Assembly: GCA_947470005.1 (NCBI GenBank)
Contig: CANISA010000122.1
Location: 1-5,438, forward strand
DNA: 5,438 nt
Reading direction: 5' to 3'
Source: Legionellaceae bacterium
GTDB taxonomy: Bacteria > Pseudomonadota > Gammaproteobacteria > Legionellales > Legionellaceae
Numbering within the stretch: the stretch's first letter is position 1; each line of letters opens with the position of its first letter. This document shows positions 1 to 5,438 of the stretch, piece by piece. A model generated the notes under the pieces. It worked only from the letters and a program-made list of their open reading frames with translations. It was not told the origin of the DNA and did not search any database. The translations under genes and the position numbers were made by a program.

Positions 1-457
1 ATTCGGCCGTTTTAATCGCGGTACCTGATGGTGCATCCGCTTTATGCGGGTGATGCGCTTCAATAATTTCAACATCAGGCAGGTAGCGAGCCGCCGTGGC
101 TGCAAACTGCATCATCAACACGGCACTGATGGAAAAATTAGGAACAATAATCCCCCCGAGCAACAAAGACTCACACTGTTTCCGCAGCGCTACAATTTGC
201 TCAGACAGCAAGCCACTGGTCCCGATCACGGGACGTGCCCCTTGTTGAATGATAATCCGGCTGTTTTCGTAAACGCAGTCCGCTCGCGTGAGATCAACCA
301 CAATCTCAGCGTTGGTTGTGGTGATGCTGCGCGCAAGCGAATCACCTCGTCCAAGGCTTGCCACAAGCGCAAAATCAGGGTGGCGGGCCAGCGTAATGCA
401 CGCCAAACGCCCCATTTTTCCCTCTGCGCCATTCACGACCACTCGACGTTTTGTCAT
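1..457 (-). CDS. dapB: 4-hydroxy-tetrahydrodipicolinate reductase (DapB), N-terminal part, cut by left edge
   Basis: DapB reduces the cyclic product of DapA with NAD(P)H in the cytoplasmic diaminopimelate/lysine pathway, which feeds peptidoglycan. The reading frame is open from the ATG at 457 to the left edge, giving 152 codons. An N-terminal dinucleotide-binding motif is visible (VVVNGAEGKMGR, residues 6-17), followed by VVDLTRADC, the VIGTSG strand-turn, and the family signature EAHHPHKADAPSGTA (residues 133-147). That signature carries the catalytic His pair (135-136), Lys139 and the substrate-binding Gly-Thr. Compared with E. coli DapB, the segment between the nucleotide loop and VVDLTR is about 25-30 residues shorter, as in other short DapB proteins. 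The C-terminal tetramerisation half lies outside the window. An alternative in-frame ATG at 463 would add Met-Asp. Neither start has a strong Shine-Dalgarno; translation may be coupled to the membrane-protein gene ending at 468. Confidence 0.95.
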   Translation of the reverse strand, partial: MTKRRVVVNGAEGKMGRLACITLARHPDFALVASLGRGDSLARSITTTNAEIVVDLTRADCVYENSRIIIQQGARPVIGTSGLLSEQIVALRKQCESLLLGGIIVPNFSISAVLMMQFAATAARYLPDVEIIEAHHPHKADAPSGTAIKTAE

Positions 458-467
458 GTCCATCCAT

Positions 468-695
468 TTATAATTTTAAGTTTGTTTCGGTGGTTACTTT
501 CGGCTCTGCGGGAGCGATCACCTTGGGCTTCTGCAAGCCAGGCGTCATTCGCCACGCCCAACCGATAGCAACAATCCAACCAATCACCGATGCTTGCAGG
601 ATGAGTGCCAGAACGGCGTAGCCCAGCATCCCCTCCATCAGAAAGCTCACCCAAGGAAAAAAAACCGCAAGAAAAGCTAAGAAAATCCGTTTCAT
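468..695 (-). CDS. Small YqaE/Pmp3-like two-helix membrane protein
   Basis: This is a 75-residue protein with two hydrophobic segments (about residues 4-20 and 24-48) joined by a short MEGM turn, then a polar, Pro/Lys/Thr-rich tail (51-75). The pattern of Pro in helix 1 (FFPWVSFLMEG), Leu-rich helix 2, Gly39 and the Ala-Ile-Gly-Trp end recalls the Pmp3/YqaE (UPF0057) family of small stress-linked inner-membrane proteins. The resemblance was judged by eye, and the tail is longer than in typical ~52-residue members. The ATG at 695 is chosen because GAGGGG (705-710) lies 9 bases upstream; an in-frame TTG at 704 would abut that site. The gene sits just upstream of dapB on the same strand, with 10 bases between its stop and the dapB ATG, so the two are probably cotranscribed. 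The exact role is unknown. Confidence 0.75.
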   Translation of the reverse strand: MKRIFLAFLAVFFPWVSFLMEGMLGYAVLALILQASVIGWIVAIGWAWRMTPGLQKPKVIAPAEPKVTTETNLKL

Positions 696-720
696 TGTAT
701 CCAACCCCTCGTGTGATGGT

Positions 721-749
721 ATGATAATTATATACGCTCGGGTTATACT
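721..749 (+). promoter_or_regulatory. Candidate sigma70 promoter for the ProQ-like gene, overlapping the divergent promoter
   Basis: On the plus strand, ATGATA (721-726, 4 of 6 to TTGACA) and TATACT (744-749, 5 of 6 to TATAAT) are 17 bases apart. The start would be near 756, with a leader of about 60 bases before the ATG at 816. It is laid directly over the opposing promoter: each -10 falls inside the other's spacer. The weak -35 keeps confidence modest. Confidence 0.35.
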
Positions 750-755
750 TGCCTA
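727..755 (-). promoter_or_regulatory. Candidate sigma70 promoter for the membrane protein-dapB operon
   Basis: On the minus strand, a perfect TATAAT (727-732) is preceded by 17 bases and then TAGGCA (750-755), which matches TTGACA at 4 of 6 positions. Transcription would start near 720, leaving a leader of about 25 bases before the ATG at 695 and its GAGGGG ribosome site. Confidence 0.55.
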
Positions 756-815
756 ATCAGTCTTCAAGTAAATGTTTATCACAGACATAGATTACCATCA
801 ACCAAGGGTTACCGC

Positions 816-1481
816 ATGAGAAAACAAGCGCTGCATCCGCGCACGGCAAGCATCAACATCAAACAAAAAACACAGGCTAAACTCGCTCGTCATCAAGCCC
901 TACGCTGGCTCGCCGAAGCATTTCCTCACGCGTTTGATAATCGAGTACACATTCAACCCTTAAAAATAGGGATCATGGATGACATCTTAATCCATGCAGA
1001 TCGTGCTGCTGCCACTGGATTATCTAAAAGCAAATTACGAGAAGCTGTGGTGCTCTTTACGCGCCGGATTGACTACCTCACCTGCCTAAAGGCACGCGAA
1101 ATACGTATTGATTTACATGGGATCCCCGGTGATCCTGTCACCCCAGAAGAAGCGGAGCGTGCAACATTAAAAATTAAAAAACGCGTCGAAAAAGGGGCCA
1201 AGAACGCACGAAAAGCAACGCCAGCAAAAGCGCCAAGCACAACGACACCAAAGACACCTTCAGCTAACCATGCCCTAACAGCAACACAAGCCATAGCCAC
1301 TCCGTCAATAACACCTCACCATTACCCCGACTACTCCCCTTCTTCTCGCACACCTCATGCAACGACCCCAAGCACACGAACAACTTCGGTGGTGATCAAA
1401 CCATCTCGGGTCTATGATCCAGACGCAGTCGCCCGTTTAAAAGAGAAGTTAGGATTATCTCGAAAAGAAGACATCACGTAA
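816..1481 (+). CDS. ProQ/FinO-domain RNA-binding protein (RNA chaperone, RocC-like)
   Basis: This 221-residue, strongly basic protein is likely a cytoplasmic RNA chaperone that binds structured small RNAs and mRNA 3' ends. The FinO/ProQ domain spans about residues 27-121. Its hallmarks are WLAEAFPHAFD (31-41), PLKIGIMDDI (48-57), SKSKLREAVVLFTRRIDYL (70-88) and REIRIDLHG (94-102), followed by the usual acidic-start helix after PVTPEEAERA. A Lys/Arg-rich stretch (121-139) leads into a low-complexity Thr/Ala/Pro/Ser tail (about 134-192). A short ordered-looking end, SRVYDPDAVARLKEKLGLSR (197-216), closes the protein. The start is supported by AAGGG (804-808) 7 bases upstream of the ATG. In Legionella pneumophila the relative RocC, with the sRNA RocR, represses competence genes; I recall rocC lying near the glycolytic genes there, which would fit this neighbourhood. 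Orthology with RocC rather than another ProQ paralogue is inference. No terminator is visible after the stop. Confidence 0.9.
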   Translation: MRKQALHPRTASINIKQKTQAKLARHQALRWLAEAFPHAFDNRVHIQPLKIGIMDDILIHADRAAATGLSKSKLREAVVLFTRRIDYLTCLKAREIRIDLHGIPGDPVTPEEAERATLKIKKRVEKGAKNARKATPAKAPSTTTPKTPSANHALTATQAIATPSITPHHYPDYSPSSRTPHATTPSTRTTSVVIKPSRVYDPDAVARLKEKLGLSRKEDIT

Positions 1482-1519
1482 CTAAACTTACACGCAAACA
1501 AGCACAAATAACACGCACC

Positions 1520-1548
1520 TTGACTTAAATATAGAATCAAAGTATAAT
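1520..1548 (+). promoter_or_regulatory. Strong sigma70 promoter for the J-domain-like gene
   Basis: TTGACT (1520-1525, 5 of 6) and a perfect TATAAT (1543-1548) are separated by exactly 17 bases. Transcription would start near 1555, about 34 bases before the ATG at 1589. It is the best promoter match I found in the window, so the downstream gene should be expressed independently of the ProQ-like gene. Confidence 0.8.
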
Positions 1549-1563
1549 CAAAAAAATTTTGAT
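1547..1563. repeat. Perfect 7-bp inverted repeat over the -10/start region
   Basis: ATCAAAA (1547-1553) and TTTTGAT (1557-1563) are perfect inverted arms separated by AAA. The element overlaps the end of the -10 box and the predicted transcription start of the J-domain-like gene. It could be an operator or simply an A/T-rich initiation region; the arms are too A/T-rich to make a stable RNA hairpin. Confidence 0.4.
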
Positions 1564-1588
1564 CTGCTTTATTTTGAGGAGTGATGTG

Positions 1589-3016
1589 ATGGCAAGTGCA
1601 CTGCAAGAAATAAGACAAATAATAGCAGCCCAAGTGAGCTGGACGCTTGAAGAGATCAATACACAGATGGCTTTGTTGGGAGCAGATGCGACACAGATGG
1701 ACATCACTTCCGTGATGAAAAAAGCCATGCAAACAGCGTTTCAATCCGTGCCTGAGGCCGATCAGAAAAAATTATATCACGCATTCTCACTGAAAGTTCA
1801 TCCCGATAAGTTAGCAACCAGTGATGAGCCGTTTGCTCTATTATTAAGAAATAAAGCGCTCACCCAGATTCCTCAGCAAGCACTGCAGGATGTGTATGAA
1901 CATCCTGCGTTAGAAAAAACCAGCAACCTTCAAACAAAAGCCGAAGACTATGCCCGAAAAAACATCGACCGGCCGTTAACTTTCGTGGAAAAAGCCGCGT
2001 TGTGGGTTGTTAAACGTTGCTCTCCTCTGTTCACTAAACTAGATGAGTCGAGTCAACCATGGAAAGGACTCAGTTATTTTCTTGTTATCTCGTCGGGCAT
2101 TGTATTGGGGGTTGCTTGGATTGTGGGCGTACCGCTATGGGTTTCTCGAAAAATTGAAAAAATAGGGGTCAATGTTGTCACAGAAGGAGGCTATCAACGT
2201 AACATGGATGCTTTTGCAACGGATGAAAAAGTACTTCAAGTCATTAAAAATAAGCTTAAGACGATGGGCGTGGACATAGCGGAAGAACAAGACGCCGAGA
2301 TCCTACCTATTTATCTTCGCCTTCTTAGAGCCAATACAGAACAAAAAAAGAAAATATTTAATGAAAAGAAGGTGTTGGACGATTTACACAATGAAGTAAA
2401 AGAGTCCATGGGTGAGTTCCGAGCGTTAGCGATGATGGCACGCGCTTTTGGGGAAGCCATCACCAAGCCGTTGCCTGGTGGCCTCTTTGGAAATAGTCGC
2501 TCACTTATTATGCGTGCAATTCAAGTGCTAACCGCTCTCCCGTCCATTGCCTTAAGTGCTGGGTTAACCATATTAAGCACGGTAGCTACTGGTGTGGTGC
2601 TGGGTCTTGGGGCTGCGCTAGCCACAGTACTAATTGCCGTTGTGGCATTGACGAGCTTGCCTTTATATCTGATGGATGCGCTTTTTTATCTCGCTAGAGG
2701 AGGTCGCCCTGCGCCTCCAAAGCCACCAAAGCATGCCATGAATGGCGTCGAACAACCCGTACCTGGTGTGCCCGGAGCGACGTTTAAGACATGGACGTTT
2801 TATGGGGCCGCCTCAAAAGAAGAGCGACAAAAAGCAAGGGATGAAGTGCATAGCGTATTTAGTCAATTTGGATTAAACAGCCATCCAGAGGCCAGACGAT
2901 CAGAGCCTCGCGCAACAAGTAACCCAACCGTATCAACACACTCGATTTTCTCTAGTCCAGAAGACCGTACACAACCGGCTCTAATTGCTGAAACAGCGCA
3001 TGTCACTTTGTTTTGA
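1589..3016 (+). CDS. J-domain-like membrane protein, possible secreted effector
   Basis: The 475-residue protein belongs to no family I can name. Near the N-terminus, KKLYHAFSLKVHPDKL (60-75) matches helix II and the HPD loop of DnaJ-type J domains, which stimulate Hsp70 ATPase; HPD is at 71-73. A possible helix III follows (82-105), but the usual helix I YxxLG pattern is not evident, so the J domain is degenerate or atypical. A hydrophobic segment lies at about 162-184. A charged, helical, coiled-coil-like region spans 212-290. A long hydrophobic stretch (about 311-368) could hold two membrane helices. Next come a Pro-rich linker (372-396) and a polar tail ending in AETAHVTLF. There is no N-terminal Sec signal. 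The ATG at 1589 is preferred because GAGGAG (1576-1581) lies 7 bases upstream; an upstream in-frame ATG at 1559 lacks such a site. In Legionellales this build would fit a type IV-secreted effector, but that is inference. The frame remains open after the stop. Confidence 0.85.
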   Translation: MASALQEIRQIIAAQVSWTLEEINTQMALLGADATQMDITSVMKKAMQTAFQSVPEADQKKLYHAFSLKVHPDKLATSDEPFALLLRNKALTQIPQQALQDVYEHPALEKTSNLQTKAEDYARKNIDRPLTFVEKAALWVVKRCSPLFTKLDESSQPWKGLSYFLVISSGIVLGVAWIVGVPLWVSRKIEKIGVNVVTEGGYQRNMDAFATDEKVLQVIKNKLKTMGVDIAEEQDAEILPIYLRLLRANTEQKKKIFNEKKVLDDLHNEVKESMGEFRALAMMARAFGEAITKPLPGGLFGNSRSLIMRAIQVLTALPSIALSAGLTILSTVATGVVLGLGAALATVLIAVVALTSLPLYLMDALFYLARGGRPAPPKPPKHAMNGVEQPVPGVPGATFKTWTFYGAASKEERQKARDEVHSVFSQFGLNSHPEARRSEPRATSNPTVSTHSIFSSPEDRTQPALIAETAHVTLF

Positions 3017-3307
3017 GGACTGACGTTCAGGAAAGTTTTTGCGACAGAACCGACCATGGTGCCGAAGAGACAAGTATCCATTACGTCCCTCCACGCAGGA
3101 ACTCGATCGCTGTTTAATGAGTTAAATGGCCTGACCAAAACAACCTTGAGTGCCCGAAAGGTTGATGCTGCGTTTAGAAAGTGCTGTGTAATCTGGCACA
3201 CCCAAATTCAATCTCATCAACGGACCAAGGCAAGCATGATTCGAGCGCTTTATGTGCAGGTAGCCCCGTCAACAGCATCAAAGTCAATTGCTTACCTATC
3301 CCGTTGA
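3017..3307 (+). other. In-frame open reading frame after the J-like gene's TGA stop (possible lost or read-through C-terminus)
   Basis: Directly after the TGA at 3014-3016, the same frame stays open for 96 sense codons and ends at a TGA at 3305-3307. The translation has ordinary composition (for example SLFNELNGLTKTTLSARKVD) and resembles no family I know. An internal ATG at 3056 would give 83 residues but lacks a clear ribosome site, so a separate gene is less likely. The options are the remnant of a longer J-like protein cut by a nonsense mutation, UGA readthrough (UGA followed by G), or chance. The rest of the 316-base stretch between the J-like gene and pgk shows no other gene and no convincing terminator for either convergent unit. 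Confidence 0.3.
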
Positions 3308-3332
3308 TACCAAGCATGCCATGTCCTTATGA

Positions 3333-4532
3333 TTACGAATTAACCGTTGCTCCCAACCCTTTTGCACGCATTTCCAGCACCGCAACGGCAGGCAACGTCT
3401 TGCCTTCAAGGTACTCAAGAAAAGCACCACCACCCGTAGAAATATAGGTTATCTGATCCGTTAAATCATATTGGTCGATTGCAGCCAATGTATCTCCACC
3501 ACCTGCAATGGTTAGTGCATCACAATTCGCAATGGCAATCGCCATCGCACGCGTTCCGTACGCAAATTGTGGAAACTCAAAAACACCCACTGGGCCATTC
3601 CATATAATGGTTTTTGCACCATCCAACATGGCAACATAACGCGCAATGGTCTCAGGCCCTATGTCTAAAATCATGTCGTCTTTGGCAACATGAGAAAGCG
3701 ATTTATTGAACGCAGGACAGCTATCACTGAATGATTTGCTCACCACCACGTCCGAAGGCAATGGAATTTTACATCCCTCTTGAGCGGCCAAAGCAAGAAT
3801 AGCTCGCGCCTCATCCAACAGGTCATTTTCGCACAGCGACAGGCCTACTTCATGGCCCTGTGCTTTCAGAAAAGTATTTGCAATTCCACCCCCTGGAATC
3901 AACACATTGACTCGGCTGACCAACTGCCTTAATAAAGAAAGCTTCGACGACACTTTGCCTCCTCCCACAACCGCCAAAATGGGTTTTTCTGGCGCCTTAA
4001 GGACGAGCTGTAATGCTTCAAGTTCACGGACAAGCAACGGGCCTGCTGCCGCAATAGGCGCATATTTTGCCACACCACAGGTCGAGGCCTGTGCGCGATG
4101 GGCGGTGCCAAAAGCATCCATAACAAACACATCACACAACTGAGCCAACTTTTTAGCCAATGCCTCATCATTGGCCTTCTCGCCATGATGAAAGCGAACA
4201 TTTTCACAAACCGCCAACTCCCCTGGCTTAACGTCTACGCCGTTCAGGTAATCCGTGAAGAAATGCACAGGATAATCCAGCTGGGCAGCCAAATAATCAG
4301 CGACCGGCTTCAATGAAAAACGGTTCTCTCGCGAGCCCTCTTCAGGACGCCCCAAATGAGACAGCACCATCACAGCAGCTCCCGCTTGGAGTGCCTCAAT
4401 CAGCGTAGGCAATCCGGCTTGTAAGCGTTGATCACTCGTTATCATGCCGTCTTTGATGGGGACATTAAAATCTTCCCTAATCAACACTCGCTTCCCGCGC
4501 AGATCAAGATCCCTCATTTTAATCACGTTCAT
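3333..4532 (-). CDS. pgk: Phosphoglycerate kinase
   Basis: PGK transfers phosphate from 1,3-bisphosphoglycerate to ADP, giving ATP and 3-phosphoglycerate, in cytoplasmic glycolysis (reversible in gluconeogenesis). The protein is complete at 399 residues, close to the bacterial norm of about 390-400. It aligns by eye with E. coli PGK from the first residues (MNVIKMRDLDLRGKRV). Substrate-binding motifs are present: REDFNVP (19-25, with Asp21 and Asn23), SHLGRP, and the CENVRFH basic-patch strand. DVFVMDAFGTAHRAQAS, the nucleotide-domain motif VVGGGKVSSKL, WNGPVGVFEFP, GGGDTLAA and STGGGAFLEYLEG follow in order. The ATG at 4532 has AAGGAG (4538-4543) 5 bases upstream; that site overlaps the gap stop codon, and only 9 bases separate the two genes, so they are cotranscribed and possibly translationally coupled. 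The usual downstream partner pyk is not adjacent; the next gene converges on it. Confidence 0.98.
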   Translation of the reverse strand: MNVIKMRDLDLRGKRVLIREDFNVPIKDGMITSDQRLQAGLPTLIEALQAGAAVMVLSHLGRPEEGSRENRFSLKPVADYLAAQLDYPVHFFTDYLNGVDVKPGELAVCENVRFHHGEKANDEALAKKLAQLCDVFVMDAFGTAHRAQASTCGVAKYAPIAAAGPLLVRELEALQLVLKAPEKPILAVVGGGKVSSKLSLLRQLVSRVNVLIPGGGIANTFLKAQGHEVGLSLCENDLLDEARAILALAAQEGCKIPLPSDVVVSKSFSDSCPAFNKSLSHVAKDDMILDIGPETIARYVAMLDGAKTIIWNGPVGVFEFPQFAYGTRAMAIAIANCDALTIAGGGDTLAAIDQYDLTDQITYISTGGGAFLEYLEGKTLPAVAVLEMRAKGLGATVNS

Positions 4533-4541
4533 GGCTGCTCC

Positions 4542-5438
4542 TTAAAGGTTCATCATGTAAGATGCTACATCTAGCATGCGGTTGGAAAAACCCCACTCAT
4601 TGTCATACCAGGCGACCACTTTCACTAAAGATCCTAACACTTTCGTTTGCGTGGTATCAAAAACGGCCGAAGCGGGGTAGTGATTAAAATCACAAGAAAC
4701 CAAAGGTTCCGAATTAATATGCAACACATCGCTTGCTGCTCGACGCATGATCGCATTGACCTCATCCACGGTGGTTACGCGTTTGGGCACAAACGTCAAG
4801 TCAATCACTGACACATTAAGCGTAGGCACCCGCATAGCGAATCCATCCAGTCTACCAGCGAGCTCAGGCAAAACCAAGCCAACCGCTTTAGCCGCTCCTG
4901 TTTTCGTGGGAATAATCGATTGTGTGGCTGATCGTGCCCGATGTAAATCAGGATGGTTCCCATCCAGTAACATTTGATCTTTCGTGTAAGCATGGATGGT
5001 ATTCAATAGGCCATGCTCGATACCAATTGCTTCATGCAGTGGCTTAACAACAGGGGCCAAGCAATTCGTCGTGCACGACGCATTTGAAACGATGCAATCG
5101 GATGCGCGTAATTGTTGATGATTAACGCCGTACACAATGGTTGCATCAACCTCAGCACCAGGCGCTGATATCAATACTTTTTTTGCACCCGCCACGAGGT
5201 GTTGCATGGCTGCTTCGCGCTGAGTAAACCGACCTGTACACTCAAAAACTAAATCCACATCCAATGCTTCCCATGGCAACAGCGCAGGGTTTCGTTCCGC
5301 CGTAATCTCGATGGGGTGCCCATCAATCACCAAGTGCCGTCCCTCCACCCGCACCTGGCTTTGAAACCGTCCATGCGTTGAATCATAGCGTGTCAAATGG
5401 GCGGTTGTTTCAATCCCAGAGAGATCATTAATAGCAAC
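4542..5438 (-). CDS. gap: Glyceraldehyde-3-phosphate dehydrogenase, N-terminus cut by right edge
   Basis: GAPDH oxidises and phosphorylates glyceraldehyde 3-phosphate to 1,3-bisphosphoglycerate with NAD, supplying the substrate of the adjacent pgk. 298 residues are in the window; the usual length of about 335 implies that roughly 35 residues, including the Gly-rich NAD loop, lie beyond the right edge. The frame is open to the edge and begins VAINDLSGIETTAHL, whose Asp after Asn suggests NAD rather than NADP. Next are YDSTHGRF, ECTGRFT and the active-site SNASCTTNCLAP (catalytic Cys codon 5073-5075). The catalytic-His segment NTIHAYTKDQ, the phosphate-binding TKTGAAKAVG, MRVPTLNVSVIDLT and the C-terminal WYDNEWGFSNRMLD follow. 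HAYTKDQ and DNEWGFSNR place it nearer the GapB/Epd-like branch than E. coli GapA. The TGAAKAVG motif argues for GAPDH over erythrose-4-phosphate dehydrogenase. A promoter is not visible and is probably upstream of the window. Confidence 0.97.
   Translation of the reverse strand, partial: VAINDLSGIETTAHLTRYDSTHGRFQSQVRVEGRHLVIDGHPIEITAERNPALLPWEALDVDLVFECTGRFTQREAAMQHLVAGAKKVLISAPGAEVDATIVYGVNHQQLRASDCIVSNASCTTNCLAPVVKPLHEAIGIEHGLLNTIHAYTKDQMLLDGNHPDLHRARSATQSIIPTKTGAAKAVGLVLPELAGRLDGFAMRVPTLNVSVIDLTFVPKRVTTVDEVNAIMRRAASDVLHINSEPLVSCDFNHYPASAVFDTTQTKVLGSLVKVVAWYDNEWGFSNRMLDVASYMMNL

Noticed and set aside
44..568. A 174-codon plus-strand open frame over dapB and the small membrane gene
   Set aside because: It is antisense to two genes with clear family features, and its translation is rich in His, Arg and Cys without recognisable motifs.
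1559..1588. Upstream in-frame ATG that would add ten residues to the J-like protein
   Set aside because: It would place the start only a few bases from the predicted transcript 5' end with no ribosome site, whereas the ATG at 1589 has GAGGAG at ideal spacing.
3013..3117. A -1 frameshift at the end of the J-like gene would give a 34-codon alternative C-terminus ending at the TAA 3115-3117
   Set aside because: The site TTGTTTTGA is not a canonical slippery heptamer, no stimulating hairpin was seen downstream, and the open run is short enough to be chance.
3141..3164. Inverted repeat CAACCTT/AAGGTTG with a 10-base loop, considered as a terminator of the J-like gene
   Set aside because: The stem is weak, the loop is large and no T-run follows on either strand.
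2863..3201. A 112-codon minus-strand open frame opposite the end of the J-like gene
   Set aside because: It starts with GTG without a ribosome site, lies antisense to a gene with good coding features, and resembles no known family.
4542..5438. Erythrose-4-phosphate dehydrogenase (Epd) as an alternative identity for gap
   Set aside because: The C-terminal half has Epd-like wording (DNEWGFSNRMLD), but the TGAAKAVG phosphate-site motif and the HAYT segment fit GAPDH, and it is adjacent to pgk.

Overview
The window looks like a piece of a gammaproteobacterial chromosome, most likely of the order Legionellales (Legionella, Coxiella and relatives). The support is protein resemblance, judged by eye: a ProQ/FinO protein of RocC-like build, a gap-pgk glycolytic pair of the kind found in Legionella and Coxiella, and a large J-domain-like membrane protein of the sort those host-associated bacteria carry in numbers. 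No database search was possible, so the genus is not settled.

Layout. From the left edge, on the minus strand, lies the N-terminal half of dapB (lysine/diaminopimelate synthesis; the 3' end is outside the window). Just upstream of it in the same operon is a small two-helix membrane protein of YqaE/Pmp3 type. A 120-base divergent region (696-815) with two superimposed candidate promoters separates this operon from a plus-strand gene for a ProQ/FinO-domain RNA chaperone with a long Thr/Pro/Ala-rich tail. A short gap (1482-1588) with a near-consensus sigma70 promoter leads into a 475-residue protein with an HPD (J-domain) motif and two hydrophobic regions. After its TGA stop, the same reading frame stays open for 97 more codons. 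The right 40 percent is on the minus strand: a complete pgk (phosphoglycerate kinase) directly downstream of gap (glyceraldehyde-3-phosphate dehydrogenase), whose first ~35 codons are cut off by the right edge.

How the genes relate. gap and pgk encode consecutive glycolytic steps and are translationally close (9 bases apart). dapB and the small membrane protein form a second operon. The ProQ-like protein is a likely post-transcriptional regulator. The J-domain-like gene is the accessory element: it has its own promoter, converges on pgk, and occupies the position downstream of pgk where related genomes, as I recall them, often carry pyk. It is the best candidate for something undescribed, possibly a secreted effector that acts on host membranes or Hsp70, but that is inference. 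No rRNA, tRNA, CRISPR array, insertion sequence or convincing intrinsic terminator was seen.
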